Below are positions 24,332 to 32,534 of a stretch of DNA of 64,000 nt, one piece after another. How positions within the stretch are numbered: the stretch's first letter is position 1; the number at the start of each line of letters is the position of its first letter. Source of the stretch: CAYLHU01 sp964383715 (GTDB taxonomy: Bacteria; Patescibacteriota; Minisyncoccia; Minisyncoccales; CG1-02-41-26). The stretch covers positions 62,001 to 126,000 of the forward strand of contig CAYLHU010000001.1 of NCBI GenBank assembly GCA_964383715.1. The letters are read 5' to 3'. The translations under genes were made by a program, and so were the position numbers. The notes under the pieces were generated by a model that saw only the letters and a program-made list of their open reading frames with translations, searched no databases and had not been told where the DNA came from.

Positions 24332-25432
24332 TCAAATCAGCTCATTGCCGGTATAAATCGCATATTCGGAACCGTCTTTCTTTACTCCGAACTCAAAGTC
24401 ATCAAAAATACCAGGAATACGGCGTTGAACCTCTTTGAGAAGATTTACTGCCGACCACCTGATTTCTGGATGAGCAGCTTGACCGGTTCGCAAATAAAAC
24501 CAGTGAAGCCACTCTCTCAAATTATATGTTTGGACAATTTGGGATTCTATGCCAATTGGAAGCCATTGTCTGGCCTCTTCTGGCCTAAGTCCCCTTGCTC
24601 GTAAAGCTCGATACCATCCCTCGACTAAATCAACGAACTCTTGAGCAGTAAAAGAATAATTCATCCCTTTAACCTCAAGATTGACTTTCTGATTAAAATC
24701 AAAAATGTTGTTATAGGGAAGAATAAATTTAATTTGGAATTTTTCCAAATCTACTTGACCCTTAGCAAAGTCAACATACCTGGTTGATGCTTGAGTATAC
24801 GAAGTTATTTTTTCATCTCCATTTCTGCTTCGAACATCCTCGTGAGTGAATCCTCGGGAATGATTATTGAACTCCACCGTCATTGCTCGGTGGGTGAGAA
24901 TGTCATCTCGTTTGATGATTAACGGACTTCTCGTTAATCTATGGCGATAAAACTTAAAAGAATTGGACTCTTCAAATCCTATTTCGGGTTGATGAAAAAG
25001 AACAGGATTTTCTTTGTGAAGCTCATATAAAAGAGTTTCAATCAGTCCTCTCCCTTCCATTTTTTTGCGAATGACCTTTGAATAGGCCTCGTTAAAAATA
25101 CGAGCATTACCAGAAATCAATAAGAAATCCTGCTCAGCAGTAACCTGAAAAAGCCCATTGGCTTTCAGCAAATCAAAACCTATTCTTTTTAAGGTGGTTT
25201 GGGAAAATGGGGAAAGGAAAAAACTGAACCAACTATGTTCCAGGACAGAATAATGCTTTATTTCCCAAATCATTTCAATAAACTCTTCCGGCGTTTTTTT
25301 GGTTTTTTCTCGTGTTTGGTGTGAAGTACAACCAGCCATCTTGATAAGTTCGTTCATTTCTTGGGGTAATAATCCTCCAACATCGTCAGATAAAATTCGA
25401 AAGCTTCCTTCTTTGAATAGTAATCTTGCCAT
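24332..25432 (-). CDS. thyX: Flavin-dependent thymidylate synthase, long divergent form
   Basis: 366 residues, well above the usual ~220-250. ThyX landmarks: CTSHQTREKTKKTPEEF, IKHYSVLEHSWFSFFL, YTQASTRYVDF (the S-x-R-Y part of the signature) and LPIGIESQIVQTYNLREWLHWF, LRTGQAAHPEIRWSAV. The RHR part reads LTHRAMT and is separated from the S-x-RY part by an extra ~25 residues. ThyX makes dTMP from dUMP with FAD and methylene-folate. It has a strong Shine-Dalgarno sequence (AGGAGG about 25439-25445, six bases before ATG) and its own terminator, unlike its neighbours, suggesting transfer from another lineage (inference). Confidence 0.88.
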   Translation of the reverse strand: MARLLFKEGSFRILSDDVGGLLPQEMNELIKMAGCTSHQTREKTKKTPEEFIEMIWEIKHYSVLEHSWFSFFLSPFSQTTLKRIGFDLLKANGLFQVTAEQDFLLISGNARIFNEAYSKVIRKKMEGRGLIETLLYELHKENPVLFHQPEIGFEESNSFKFYRHRLTRSPLIIKRDDILTHRAMTVEFNNHSRGFTHEDVRSRNGDEKITSYTQASTRYVDFAKGQVDLEKFQIKFILPYNNIFDFNQKVNLEVKGMNYSFTAQEFVDLVEGWYRALRARGLRPEEARQWLPIGIESQIVQTYNLREWLHWFYLRTGQAAHPEIRWSAVNLLKEVQRRIPGIFDDFEFGVKKDGSEYAIYTGNELI

Positions 25433-25490
25433 TTCAATTCCTCCTGTGATTAAATTATTTATTTTTTAAAGTACTTTAACAATTTTTTAT

Positions 25491-25910
25491 TTATTCTACC
25501 TCAATTCCCATACTCTTGGCTGTTCCTTCAATGATTTTAACTGCTTCATTAATATCTTTAGTGTTAAGGTCAGCCATTTTCTTTTGAGCAATTTCTTCTA
25601 ACTGCTTTCTGTTGATTTTGGCAACTTTTTTCCGATTAGGGACTCCCGAGCCCTTTTCTATCCCAGCTGCCTTTTTTAATAATTCCGAAGTTAAAACGGT
25701 CTTTAATTTAAAATCAAACGAACCATTTTCGTAAGCCGTGATTTCAACAGGAATAGTAAAACCTTCCTGCTCACTAGTAGCATCATTAAACTTTTGACAA
25801 AACTCGCTAATGTTTATGCCGTGTTGAGCCAAGCTGGGCCCCACTGGAGGAGCTGGGCTCGCTTTGCCGGCTTTAATATGTAATTTTACTATTGCTTTAA
25901 TTTTCGCCAT
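25491..25910 (-). CDS. rplK: 50S ribosomal protein L11
   Basis: 139 residues, full length: IKAIVKLHIKAGKASPAPPVG, GPSLAQHGINISEFCQKFN and a C-terminal domain ending KIIEGTAKSMGIEVE with LNTKDINEAVKI. L11 forms the GTPase-associated centre stalk base. It follows nusG and secE in the conserved secE-nusG-rplK order. The usual next gene rplA is not found downstream; thyX lies there instead. No Shine-Dalgarno sequence. Confidence 0.97.
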   Translation of the reverse strand: MAKIKAIVKLHIKAGKASPAPPVGPSLAQHGINISEFCQKFNDATSEQEGFTIPVEITAYENGSFDFKLKTVLTSELLKKAAGIEKGSGVPNRKKVAKINRKQLEEIAQKKMADLNTKDINEAVKIIEGTAKSMGIEVE

Positions 25911-25969
25911 ACTTGTTAAGATTTATAAAAATAACGGAATAAATTTTATTATAAATATAATATCTTCTT

Positions 25970-26515
25970 TTATAACTTCTTTACCTGTAATGAATCAACC
26001 TCAATCGGCGTATCCCGTCCAAAAACATTAACCAATACTTTTAATTTTCCTTTCGCTGTGTCAATTTCAGAAACATTCCCCTCAAATGTCTTAAATGGAC
26101 CATCGGTAATTTTCACTAAACTTCCGATACTAACATCAATTTTATATTGGGGAGATTCTACTCCAATTCTTTTTTTCAATATTTCAATTTCCTTATCGGA
26201 AACAGCGATAGGCGTTGTTCCGGCTCCAATAAATCCAGTAACCCTTGGCGTATTTCTGACAACATACCATGACTCGTCAGTTACAATCATTTCAATGAAA
26301 ACATATCCGGGGTAAATCCTTTCCTCGACCACCTTTCTTTTCCCATTTCTGATTTTAATCTTTTTTTCCTTAGGAACAATAACATTGAAAACCTCGTCGT
26401 CCATATCTAAGTTTTCTATTCTTTGTTTTAAGTTTCTAGCCACCGCCTCTTCTTCTCCCGGATAAGTATGAATAACATACCAATTCTTTCCTTGTTGTAC
26501 TTTTTGTTTTGACAT
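25970..26515 (-). CDS. nusG: Transcription termination/antitermination protein NusG
   Basis: 181 residues. The NGN domain reads KNWYVIHTYPGEEEAVARNLKQ...KVVEERIYPGYVFIEM...WYVVRNTPRVTGFIG, and the KOW domain begins IGSLVKITDGPFKTFEGNVSEID. NusG links RNA polymerase to the leading ribosome or Rho and suppresses pausing. It lies 10 bases after secE. Confidence 0.97.
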   Translation of the reverse strand: MSKQKVQQGKNWYVIHTYPGEEEAVARNLKQRIENLDMDDEVFNVIVPKEKKIKIRNGKRKVVEERIYPGYVFIEMIVTDESWYVVRNTPRVTGFIGAGTTPIAVSDKEIEILKKRIGVESPQYKIDVSIGSLVKITDGPFKTFEGNVSEIDTAKGKLKVLVNVFGRDTPIEVDSLQVKKL

Positions 26516-26525
26516 AATGTTAAAA

Positions 26526-26717
26526 CTAAAACACTATCTTACTTAAAATTTTTATAAAAATAAAATCTAAAGCTCCTAAGAAAAAAGCTACTCCTAATGT
26601 TATCCCAACCACTATCAGGGTATGATTGATTGTTTCGTTTCGGGTAGGCCAATCAACTCTTTTAGCTTCAGTCCAAACTTCTTTAAAAAAAAGTTTTATT
26701 TTTTCCAAAATCATCAT
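26526..26717 (-). CDS. secE: Preprotein translocase subunit SecE
   Basis: 63 residues: an amphipathic helix (FFKEVWTEAKRVDWPTRNETINHT) followed by one transmembrane helix (LIVVGITLGVAFFLGALDFIF), the minimal single-TM SecE. It clamps SecY, which is encoded at 59.7-61 kb. The bases upstream (TTCTAATATG end and TCCGC word) are a truncated version of the leader-hairpin element. Confidence 0.94.
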   Translation of the reverse strand: MMILEKIKLFFKEVWTEAKRVDWPTRNETINHTLIVVGITLGVAFFLGALDFIFIKILSKIVF

Positions 26718-26830
26718 ATTAGAAATTGTTTCCGCTCAAATTTATGAAGTAAAATTGTAGCAGGTTAAAGTTTTGTTATTAAATTTTCATCGTATTTCAC
26801 ACTCGAAAATTTATACAAAACTTTTAAAAA

Positions 26831-26881
26831 AGCCCCAAAGGGGCTATAATTTAATACTACGCCCCACAGATAGTTTGTCAA
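26831..26881 (-). promoter_or_regulatory. Promoter-like boxes abutting a terminator, upstream of secE
   Basis: On the minus strand, TTGACA (26876-26881), a 16-bp spacer and TAGTAT (26854-26859) are followed almost at once by AGCCCC-TTT-GGGGCT (26831-26845) and T6. A GGGGC at about 26860-26866 could alternatively pair with the GCCCC arm. It could be an attenuator for secE-nusG-rplK or a terminator of unseen upstream transcription; I cannot decide. Confidence 0.4.
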
Positions 26882-26924
26882 GGTGTTCTCCCCCCTCGCA
26901 GTTATCGGAGCAAATTCCAAAAAA

Positions 26925-27055
26925 CAAATCACAAATAACAAACAAGCTCTAAATAATAAATTATAAATTATAAATGGGTTTAGGGTTTAGAATTTTGGGT
27001 TTATTATTTGGGATTTGTTTGGGTTTTGTTATTTGTTATTTGTTATTTTTCCATC
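26925..27055. repeat. Family B low-complexity repeat after gyrB
   Basis: CAAATCACAAATAACAAACAAG, ATAATAAATTATAAATTATAA, TGGGTTTAGGGTTTAG and TTTGTTATTTGTTATTTG words, in inverted sense relative to the copy upstream of dnaE. No gene is present between secE and gyrB (26718-27085). Confidence 0.7.
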
Positions 27056-27085
27056 AACTGCGGGAGCAATGTCGGCAGCGGGATA

Positions 27086-29533
27086 TTAAATATCCAAATT
27101 CTTGACTTTCTTGGCGTAAAGCTGAATAAATTTCTTTCGGGGCATAACCTCTTTCCCCATTAATATGTCAAAAATATGGTCAGCTTCTTTGGCGTCCTCA
27201 ATAACCACTTTTAGCAATATCCTGTTTTGAGGGTCCATTGTCGTAGTCCAAAGTTCCAAAGGGTTCATCTCTCCCAAGCCCTTATATCGTTGGATATTTG
27301 GCTCTGTTTTTTTCTCTTTTTTAAAAGTGGTTAAAATCTCTTCTTTATCGGCATCCGTATAGGCATACTCTACGCTTTTCCCGCTTTGAATCTTATAAAG
27401 GGGTGGCTGGGCTATGTAAAGATATCCTTTATTAATTATCTCCCGAAAATATCTGTAAAACAGAGTTAAAAGTAATGTTCGAATATGCGCCCCATCAACA
27501 TCTGCATCGGTCATTATTATAATTCTTTGGTATCTTAGGCGACTTATATCAAAGTCCTGGGCGATGGCTGTTCCTAAAGCAATAATTAACGCCTTAACTT
27601 CGTTGAAAGTTAATATCTTATCAAGGCGTGCTCTTTCTACATTTAAAATTTTTCCTTTAAGGGGCAATATCGCTTGAAATCTCCTGTCTCTCGCCATTTT
27701 CCCACTATTATGGACAAAGACACCAGAAGCCAAAGCAAAATTATGAGTCCTCTCTACTTCTATATCGTAAACATCTATTTTTTGAGAAACTTTGACTATT
27801 TTTTTGATACGATGATTATAATTTAACACAGCACTTTTTAATTTTTCTTTATCACTATCAAAAAATCTATGGCAAATTGTCTCATATTTTAAAATGCTCT
27901 TGTCATTTCTTAATTCCCGCTCTTGTTTTTTACGATAGAGTGGCATCAATGAATCTTTTACAGTAAGGTCTTCTGCTTTTTTATACCCCCCATTTCTTAA
28001 CATAAACTTATGGTCGGGAGTACAGGTTATTTCTTCATCATTGTCCAATATCAATTTAACAACTTTCACCTTTTTCTTGGTTTTCCGAGCATTTTTTATT
28101 AATTCAACTCCAATCTCTCCATTTTCTTTTATGGTATAACAATAATTTTTCTTGCCTTCTTTTTCTTCCTTAATTAACTCCTTAAAAGAAACATCTTTGC
28201 CATTTACTAAACTAATTTTCGTATCGCCGGCAAAACACCCTCCGGCGCTGTCTCCCTCAACTATATAAATTTCCGATTCGGACGGGTCCTTTGAGGAACA
28301 ATCGGCTAATTTACCCGGTAAAGTCAACCCCTCTAAAATCCCTTTTCGCAAAACGGTTGTCCTCGCCACTTTGGCGGCTCTTCTTGCCCGAGCTGCCAAA
28401 AAACAATTTTCAATTATGGACTTGGCGTCTTGAGGGTTTTTCTCCAAGAATTCAGATAGGCCTTCTAAAACAACGGCTTCAACAACGGACTTTGCTTCAG
28501 GATTCCCTAATTTAGCTTTCGTTTGCCCCTCAAATTGAGGTTCTTTTATTTTAACGGAAACGACCGAAGTCAACCCTTCCCGAACATCATTCCCCGTGAG
28601 ATTTTCATCCTTCTCTTTCAAGAAACCATTTTTCCGAGCATAATCATTCAAGGTTCTAGTCAACGCCCCTCTAAAACCGGTGAGATGGGTTCCCCCTTCG
28701 CCAGTAAAAATATTATTGGCAAAACTTTCCTCAAAACACTCCATCTCTTTTGTATATTGAAAAGCGGCTTCTACCAAAATTTCATCTTTTTTCTTACAGG
28801 TATAAAAAATATGTTCGTGGCGAGGTTCGGAATCGTTAATTAGGTATTTAACATAGGAAGTCAAACCACCTTCAAAGTAAAAATTATAATCAAAATTAGG
28901 AAAAGTTCTTTCGTCGCGAACTTTTAATTTGACACCAAAACTTAAATAGGCCTGTTGACGAATATGATTTACAATCTTTTTAAAATCAAATTTTACATTT
29001 TTAAATATGGTAGAATCGGGCTCAAAAATTATCGTTGTTCCCCTTTTATTACAACTTCCTATTTTTTTTATTTTCGTCTTTACTTTGCCTCGAGAATATT
29101 CTTGAGCATATTTCGCTCCATCCCGACAAACTTCAGCTCTCAAGTAATTACTTAAAGCACAAACAACAGAGACCCCAACTCCATGCAATCCCCCGGCTAC
29201 CTGATAGGCCTTCCCACCGAACTTAGCCCCGGCATGCAAAGTCGTCATAACCGTTTCCAACGCCGATTTTCCGGTTTGAGGGTGCCTATCAACCGGTATC
29301 CCCCGGCCATTATCCTCGCATTTAATTCTGTTATCTGATAAAAGAGTGATTTCTATTTCGTTGGCAAAACCGGCCATCGCTTCATCAATACCATTATCTA
29401 AAACTTCCCAAACCAAATGGTGAAGTCCCTCGGGGCCCGTGGAACCAATATACATCCCCGGTCTTTTTCTGACCGGCTCAAGCCCTTTAAGGACATAAAT
29501 ATCTTTGGCACTATATTCTTCTTCTTTAATCAT
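27086..29533 (-). CDS. gyrB: DNA gyrase subunit B interrupted by an in-frame mini-intein
   Basis: 815 residues, of which 638 are GyrB extein. The ATPase domain has EVLDNGIDEA, DNGRGIPVD and GGLHGVGVSVV; the transducer follows; the TOPRIM domain has EGDSAGG and IIMTDADVDGAHI; the C-terminus has QRYKGLGEMNPLELW. Residues 433-609 are an intein inserted directly after EGDSAGG, one of the most conserved sequences of the enzyme. The spliced protein would read EGDSAGG-SGKMARDRRFQAILPL. Gyrase introduces negative supercoils. gyrA is not in this window. No Shine-Dalgarno sequence. Confidence 0.97.
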   Translation of the reverse strand: MIKEEEYSAKDIYVLKGLEPVRKRPGMYIGSTGPEGLHHLVWEVLDNGIDEAMAGFANEIEITLLSDNRIKCEDNGRGIPVDRHPQTGKSALETVMTTLHAGAKFGGKAYQVAGGLHGVGVSVVCALSNYLRAEVCRDGAKYAQEYSRGKVKTKIKKIGSCNKRGTTIIFEPDSTIFKNVKFDFKKIVNHIRQQAYLSFGVKLKVRDERTFPNFDYNFYFEGGLTSYVKYLINDSEPRHEHIFYTCKKKDEILVEAAFQYTKEMECFEESFANNIFTGEGGTHLTGFRGALTRTLNDYARKNGFLKEKDENLTGNDVREGLTSVVSVKIKEPQFEGQTKAKLGNPEAKSVVEAVVLEGLSEFLEKNPQDAKSIIENCFLAARARRAAKVARTTVLRKGILEGLTLPGKLADCSSKDPSESEIYIVEGDSAGGCFAGDTKISLVNGKDVSFKELIKEEKEGKKNYCYTIKENGEIGVELIKNARKTKKKVKVVKLILDNDEEITCTPDHKFMLRNGGYKKAEDLTVKDSLMPLYRKKQERELRNDKSILKYETICHRFFDSDKEKLKSAVLNYNHRIKKIVKVSQKIDVYDIEVERTHNFALASGVFVHNSGKMARDRRFQAILPLKGKILNVERARLDKILTFNEVKALIIALGTAIAQDFDISRLRYQRIIIMTDADVDGAHIRTLLLTLFYRYFREIINKGYLYIAQPPLYKIQSGKSVEYAYTDADKEEILTTFKKEKKTEPNIQRYKGLGEMNPLELWTTTMDPQNRILLKVVIEDAKEADHIFDILMGKEVMPRKKFIQLYAKKVKNLDI
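27707..28237 (-). mobile_element. GyrB mini-intein (177 residues)
   Basis: Block A begins CFAGDTKISLVNGK with the catalytic Cys1. Block B is DNDEEITCTPDHKFML with the TxxH motif. Block F is VYDIEVERTHNFAL, and block G ends GVFVHN, followed by Ser+1 of the extein. Between B and F there are only ~75 residues and no LAGLIDADG or HNH motif, so the homing endonuclease is lost or never present. Splicing residues (Cys1, block B His, terminal His-Asn, Ser+1) are intact. Inteins are known at this GyrB site in cyanobacteria. Confidence 0.92.
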
Positions 29534-29636
29534 TTTTTTATTATTTATTAATTTCAGTAGAGCAATTAAACAATCTTCATTATTAATTTTAACAAAATAT
29601 CGCCAAAAAACAAGAAAGAAATCTATTTTTAATCTA

Positions 29637-30233
29637 ACAAAAAAGGGAGGGTAACTGTCGTTGACTAAAAATGTCGTTGACCAAACCTGTTACCCTCCCC
29701 TTACGCTTCTTCTCTCTGAAGAAACGGATCGATCGTATGAAGATGGCGAACTAGCAAATCAGCCAATTCGTCCCTCCTTCTGGGAGTTCGCTCACCCGAC
29801 TTTCTAGGTAGGATAACCCCCTGAATCGCAGGTGCCGAACTTTTCTTGAGTTCGTTTCAATATGACAGAAATATTTTTTCCGAGCCAGATTAGTCCTTGT
29901 GGCTTGAGTTTTTGACTCGCTGAATCCACCGTTAGACCTCGACTCGATTTCCGAAACATTGAACGAACTTCTTTTCGAATTCGCTCTTTGAAAATGGCAG
30001 AAAATGCTTTCTCTTGATACCGGACCTTTCTAATCCGGGACTGCGCATTTCACGCCGGCGAAATAATAATTTTCAAAAGCGAACTCTAAGATAAAATTTA
30101 CTCTTTGAGGAAGATTTTTTGGTGGCTTATACCCAGTAAGGTCCTGGCGTACTTGCACATCCTTGACTAAACGTCGTGTTTTTTCCTCCTTAAGCAAACT
30201 TATTCTTTTTTGTTTTCAAAGAACTTCAATTAT
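29637..30233 (-). ncRNA. Candidate ~600-nt structured non-coding RNA with own promoter and terminator
   Basis: No single reading frame spans this region; all three minus-strand frames have stops. The sequence is more GC-rich than its surroundings and full of potential helices: a ~15-bp long-range stem (29979-29995 with 30069-30084) enclosing three hairpins (ATTTC/GAAAT, CCGGA/TCCGG, AGAAA/TTTCT), then AGCCA/TGGCT, CCTG/CAGG, CTCC/GGAG and CGTTTCTTC/GAAGAAGCG. It ends in a strong terminator (GGGAGGGTAAC 29645-29655 with GTTACCCTCCC 29689-29699, then T-run). I find no tmRNA, RNase P, 6S or SRP RNA signature motifs. An SD-like AAGGAGG near the 5' end has no good ORF after it. Confidence 0.55.
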
Positions 30234-30239
30234 ATTTAC

Positions 30240-30267
30240 ATTGTAGCATAACCATTTTATTTGTCAA
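30240..30267 (-). promoter_or_regulatory. Promoter of the candidate ncRNA
   Basis: -35 TTGACA (30262-30267), 16-bp spacer ending TATGC, -10 TACAAT (30240-30245). It is strikingly similar to the promoter at 62469-62497 (TTGACA, ...TATGC, TACAAT), and its -35 lies inside the last codons of pheT. Confidence 0.7.
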
Positions 30268-32329
30268 CCCCTCTGACTTTCCAATCTGCTTTTTTCTCCA
30301 ATTCATTGACAATTCTTTGATGGATATTGTCAACTTCTTCGGATGTTAATGTTTTCTTCCCCGATTGATAAATTATATGAAAGGCAAGATTCTTTTTGCC
30401 TTTGGGAATTTCTTTTCCTTCATAAATATCAAAAAGTTCAACATCTTTAACTAAACCTTTTCCGATGTTGTTTATTTTATCCAAGATATCAACTATCTTT
30501 GTATTATGAGAAACCAAAATGGCTAAATCCCTAACCGCTGGCGGATAAGGAGATATTGGATTATATTCTTGTTCTTCGGAAGCAATTTTAGAAATTTTTT
30601 CAAAATTAAGATTGAAAAGAAAAATTTTTTCCTTAATATCTATTTTTTTCAGTATAGCCGAATTAATTTCTCCCAAGAAACCAATCCCCTCCTTCCCAGC
30701 TTTTATTTCGGCGCATTTTTGAATATTCCAAAAGTTTGGACTGGAGAACTCTGAAGTTGATTGGAAATCGTCATAAAGAATATTGCTGATGGCCAACTTA
30801 TTGAGAAGAAAGTCCACGACACCTTTTAATTCATAAAAATCTTCAGAATTTGTTTTTTTTCTGGCGATTAACCCGCTAAGCATTTTTCTTTCTTTTATTT
30901 CTTCTTTTTTATTTTTTAATTGTCTTTTTTCAAAGACATCGCCTAATTCAAAAATCTTTATTTCTTCAAAGTTTTTTAGATTTTCTTCAACATTTTTTAC
31001 CAGCTTAATCAATAAATTAGGACGAAGATACCTATTAAGAGAACTAATCGGATTTTCCAATTCTACCAATTTTTTCTCATCTAATTCGAAAACCTCTTTT
31101 TCTTTCTCCCCAATAAAGGAATAATTATAGACCTCAAAAAAACCTAATTCTTTTAAAATATCCTGACAAATTTTTTGCCAGAATATTTCTTTATTTTTTG
31201 AAGGAGAAAATAATGGTGAATAAGGATAACTCGGAATAATATTCTGATAATCCAAAATCCTTCCTATTTCCTCAATTAAATCCTCTTGGAGAGAGACATC
31301 TAATCTTCGGGTGGGAACTTTTATCTCTATTTCCTCAGATAATTTCCCCTTAACTTCAAACCCTAATTTTTCAAGAGCGTTTTTTATTTCTTTCCCGAGA
31401 ACTTTTCGCCCTAATAATTTTTCAACATAATTCAAATTTAGTTTAATTTTTCTTTCAGTCGTTTTTTTAGGATAAAAATCTATAGTCTTCCGAGAAACAT
31501 CTCCTCCGCTTATTCCCTGAACTAGCGAGGAAACTCTTTCTTGGGTCCAATCGGCCAAATTAGGGTCAATCCCATTTTCAAAGCGCCAAGAGGCGTCTGT
31601 TTTTAGTTTTATTTTTTTAGAGGTTCTTCTAATGAGTTTAGGATTAAAATTGGCCGCTTCTATAAGTATTCTTTTTGTTTGGGAGTCAATCTCCGCTTTC
31701 TCCCCTCCCTTGATTCCGGCAATAGCTAATGGCTCTTTTTCATCGGCTATTACTAAAATATCCTCGTCTAATTTATAAACCTCTCCCCCAAGAGCTTTTA
31801 TTTCTTCCCCCTTCCTCGCCCTCCTAACAATTATTTCTTGTCCCATTTTATCAAGGTCAAAAGCGTGAAGGGGCTGGCCAGTTTCTAACATCACATAATT
31901 TGTAATATCAACAATACTATTTATAGGTTGAAGCCCGCAGGACTTTAATCTTTTTTGAATCCAAAAAGGAGAGTCCTTAACTTTGATATTGGAAATTACC
32001 CTCCCAGTATAACGGGGGCAATCATTTTTATCCTCTACCTTCAATTTAATTTCGTTTTTTACTCTCTCTTCCTTATTCTTTTTTATCGGACAAAGAGGAA
32101 GACAAAATTTCTGACCGGAAACAATAGCGGATTCTCTGGCTACGCCGATATGAGACAAACAATCACAAGCACGATTTGGTAAAACATCAATATCCATAAC
32201 CCAGTCCTCATTTCTTTTTTCAATTTTCTCTACCTCAAAACTATGCCCACTTAAAAGCTCGGCTAATCTTTTGGGAATTGGTAATTCTCCCTTGATATAA
32301 TCCTTTAACCAATTGTAAGAAAACAACAT
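30257..32329 (-). CDS. pheT: Phenylalanyl-tRNA synthetase beta subunit, lacking the N-terminal tRNA-binding OB fold
   Basis: 690 residues against ~790-800 in E. coli. The N-terminus LFSYNWLKDYIKGELPIPK...GHSFEVEKIE goes straight to the WVMDIDVLPNRACDCLSHIGVARE part of the B1 domain, so the ~100-residue EMAP-like OB domain is absent. B3/B4 (INSIVDITNYVMLETGQPLHAFD), B5, the class II-like core (EVYNYSFIGEKE) and the C-terminal ferredoxin-like anticodon-binding domain (ISPYPPAVRDLAILV) are present. pheS is not seen downstream; the ncRNA and gyrB follow. Confidence 0.94.
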   Translation of the reverse strand: MLFSYNWLKDYIKGELPIPKRLAELLSGHSFEVEKIEKRNEDWVMDIDVLPNRACDCLSHIGVARESAIVSGQKFCLPLCPIKKNKEERVKNEIKLKVEDKNDCPRYTGRVISNIKVKDSPFWIQKRLKSCGLQPINSIVDITNYVMLETGQPLHAFDLDKMGQEIIVRRARKGEEIKALGGEVYKLDEDILVIADEKEPLAIAGIKGGEKAEIDSQTKRILIEAANFNPKLIRRTSKKIKLKTDASWRFENGIDPNLADWTQERVSSLVQGISGGDVSRKTIDFYPKKTTERKIKLNLNYVEKLLGRKVLGKEIKNALEKLGFEVKGKLSEEIEIKVPTRRLDVSLQEDLIEEIGRILDYQNIIPSYPYSPLFSPSKNKEIFWQKICQDILKELGFFEVYNYSFIGEKEKEVFELDEKKLVELENPISSLNRYLRPNLLIKLVKNVEENLKNFEEIKIFELGDVFEKRQLKNKKEEIKERKMLSGLIARKKTNSEDFYELKGVVDFLLNKLAISNILYDDFQSTSEFSSPNFWNIQKCAEIKAGKEGIGFLGEINSAILKKIDIKEKIFLFNLNFEKISKIASEEQEYNPISPYPPAVRDLAILVSHNTKIVDILDKINNIGKGLVKDVELFDIYEGKEIPKGKKNLAFHIIYQSGKKTLTSEEVDNIHQRIVNELEKKADWKVRGVDK

Positions 32330-32374
32330 ACATTTTTATTTTAACAAAATCCTTCCGAAAAACAACACAAAGGA

Positions 32375-32480
32375 AGGAAGGAAAAAGTGTAAAAGTGTAA
32401 AAGTGAGTAAGTGGACAAGTGAGTAAGTGGACAAGTGGATAAGTGAGTAAGTGGGTAAGTGAGTAAGTGTTGGAATGTTG
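32375..32480. repeat. Family H repeat (GTGAGTAAGTGGACAA words)
   Basis: Tandem 8-12-bp variants of AAGTGAGTAAGTGGAC upstream of pheT, ending in TTGGAATGTTGGAATGTT. No gene is seen. Confidence 0.7.
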
Positions 32481-32534
32481 GAATGTTAGAGCAGATAAGT
32501 GGAATAAATAAAAAATAATAGAAAAAGAAAAAAG

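Noticed and set aside
29637..30233. A frameshifted protein gene in three minus-strand frames
   Set aside because: Each frame has an open segment, but stops occur in all three, no ATG follows the SD-like site at proper distance, and the base-pairing potential is strong. I favour RNA but cannot exclude a pseudogene.
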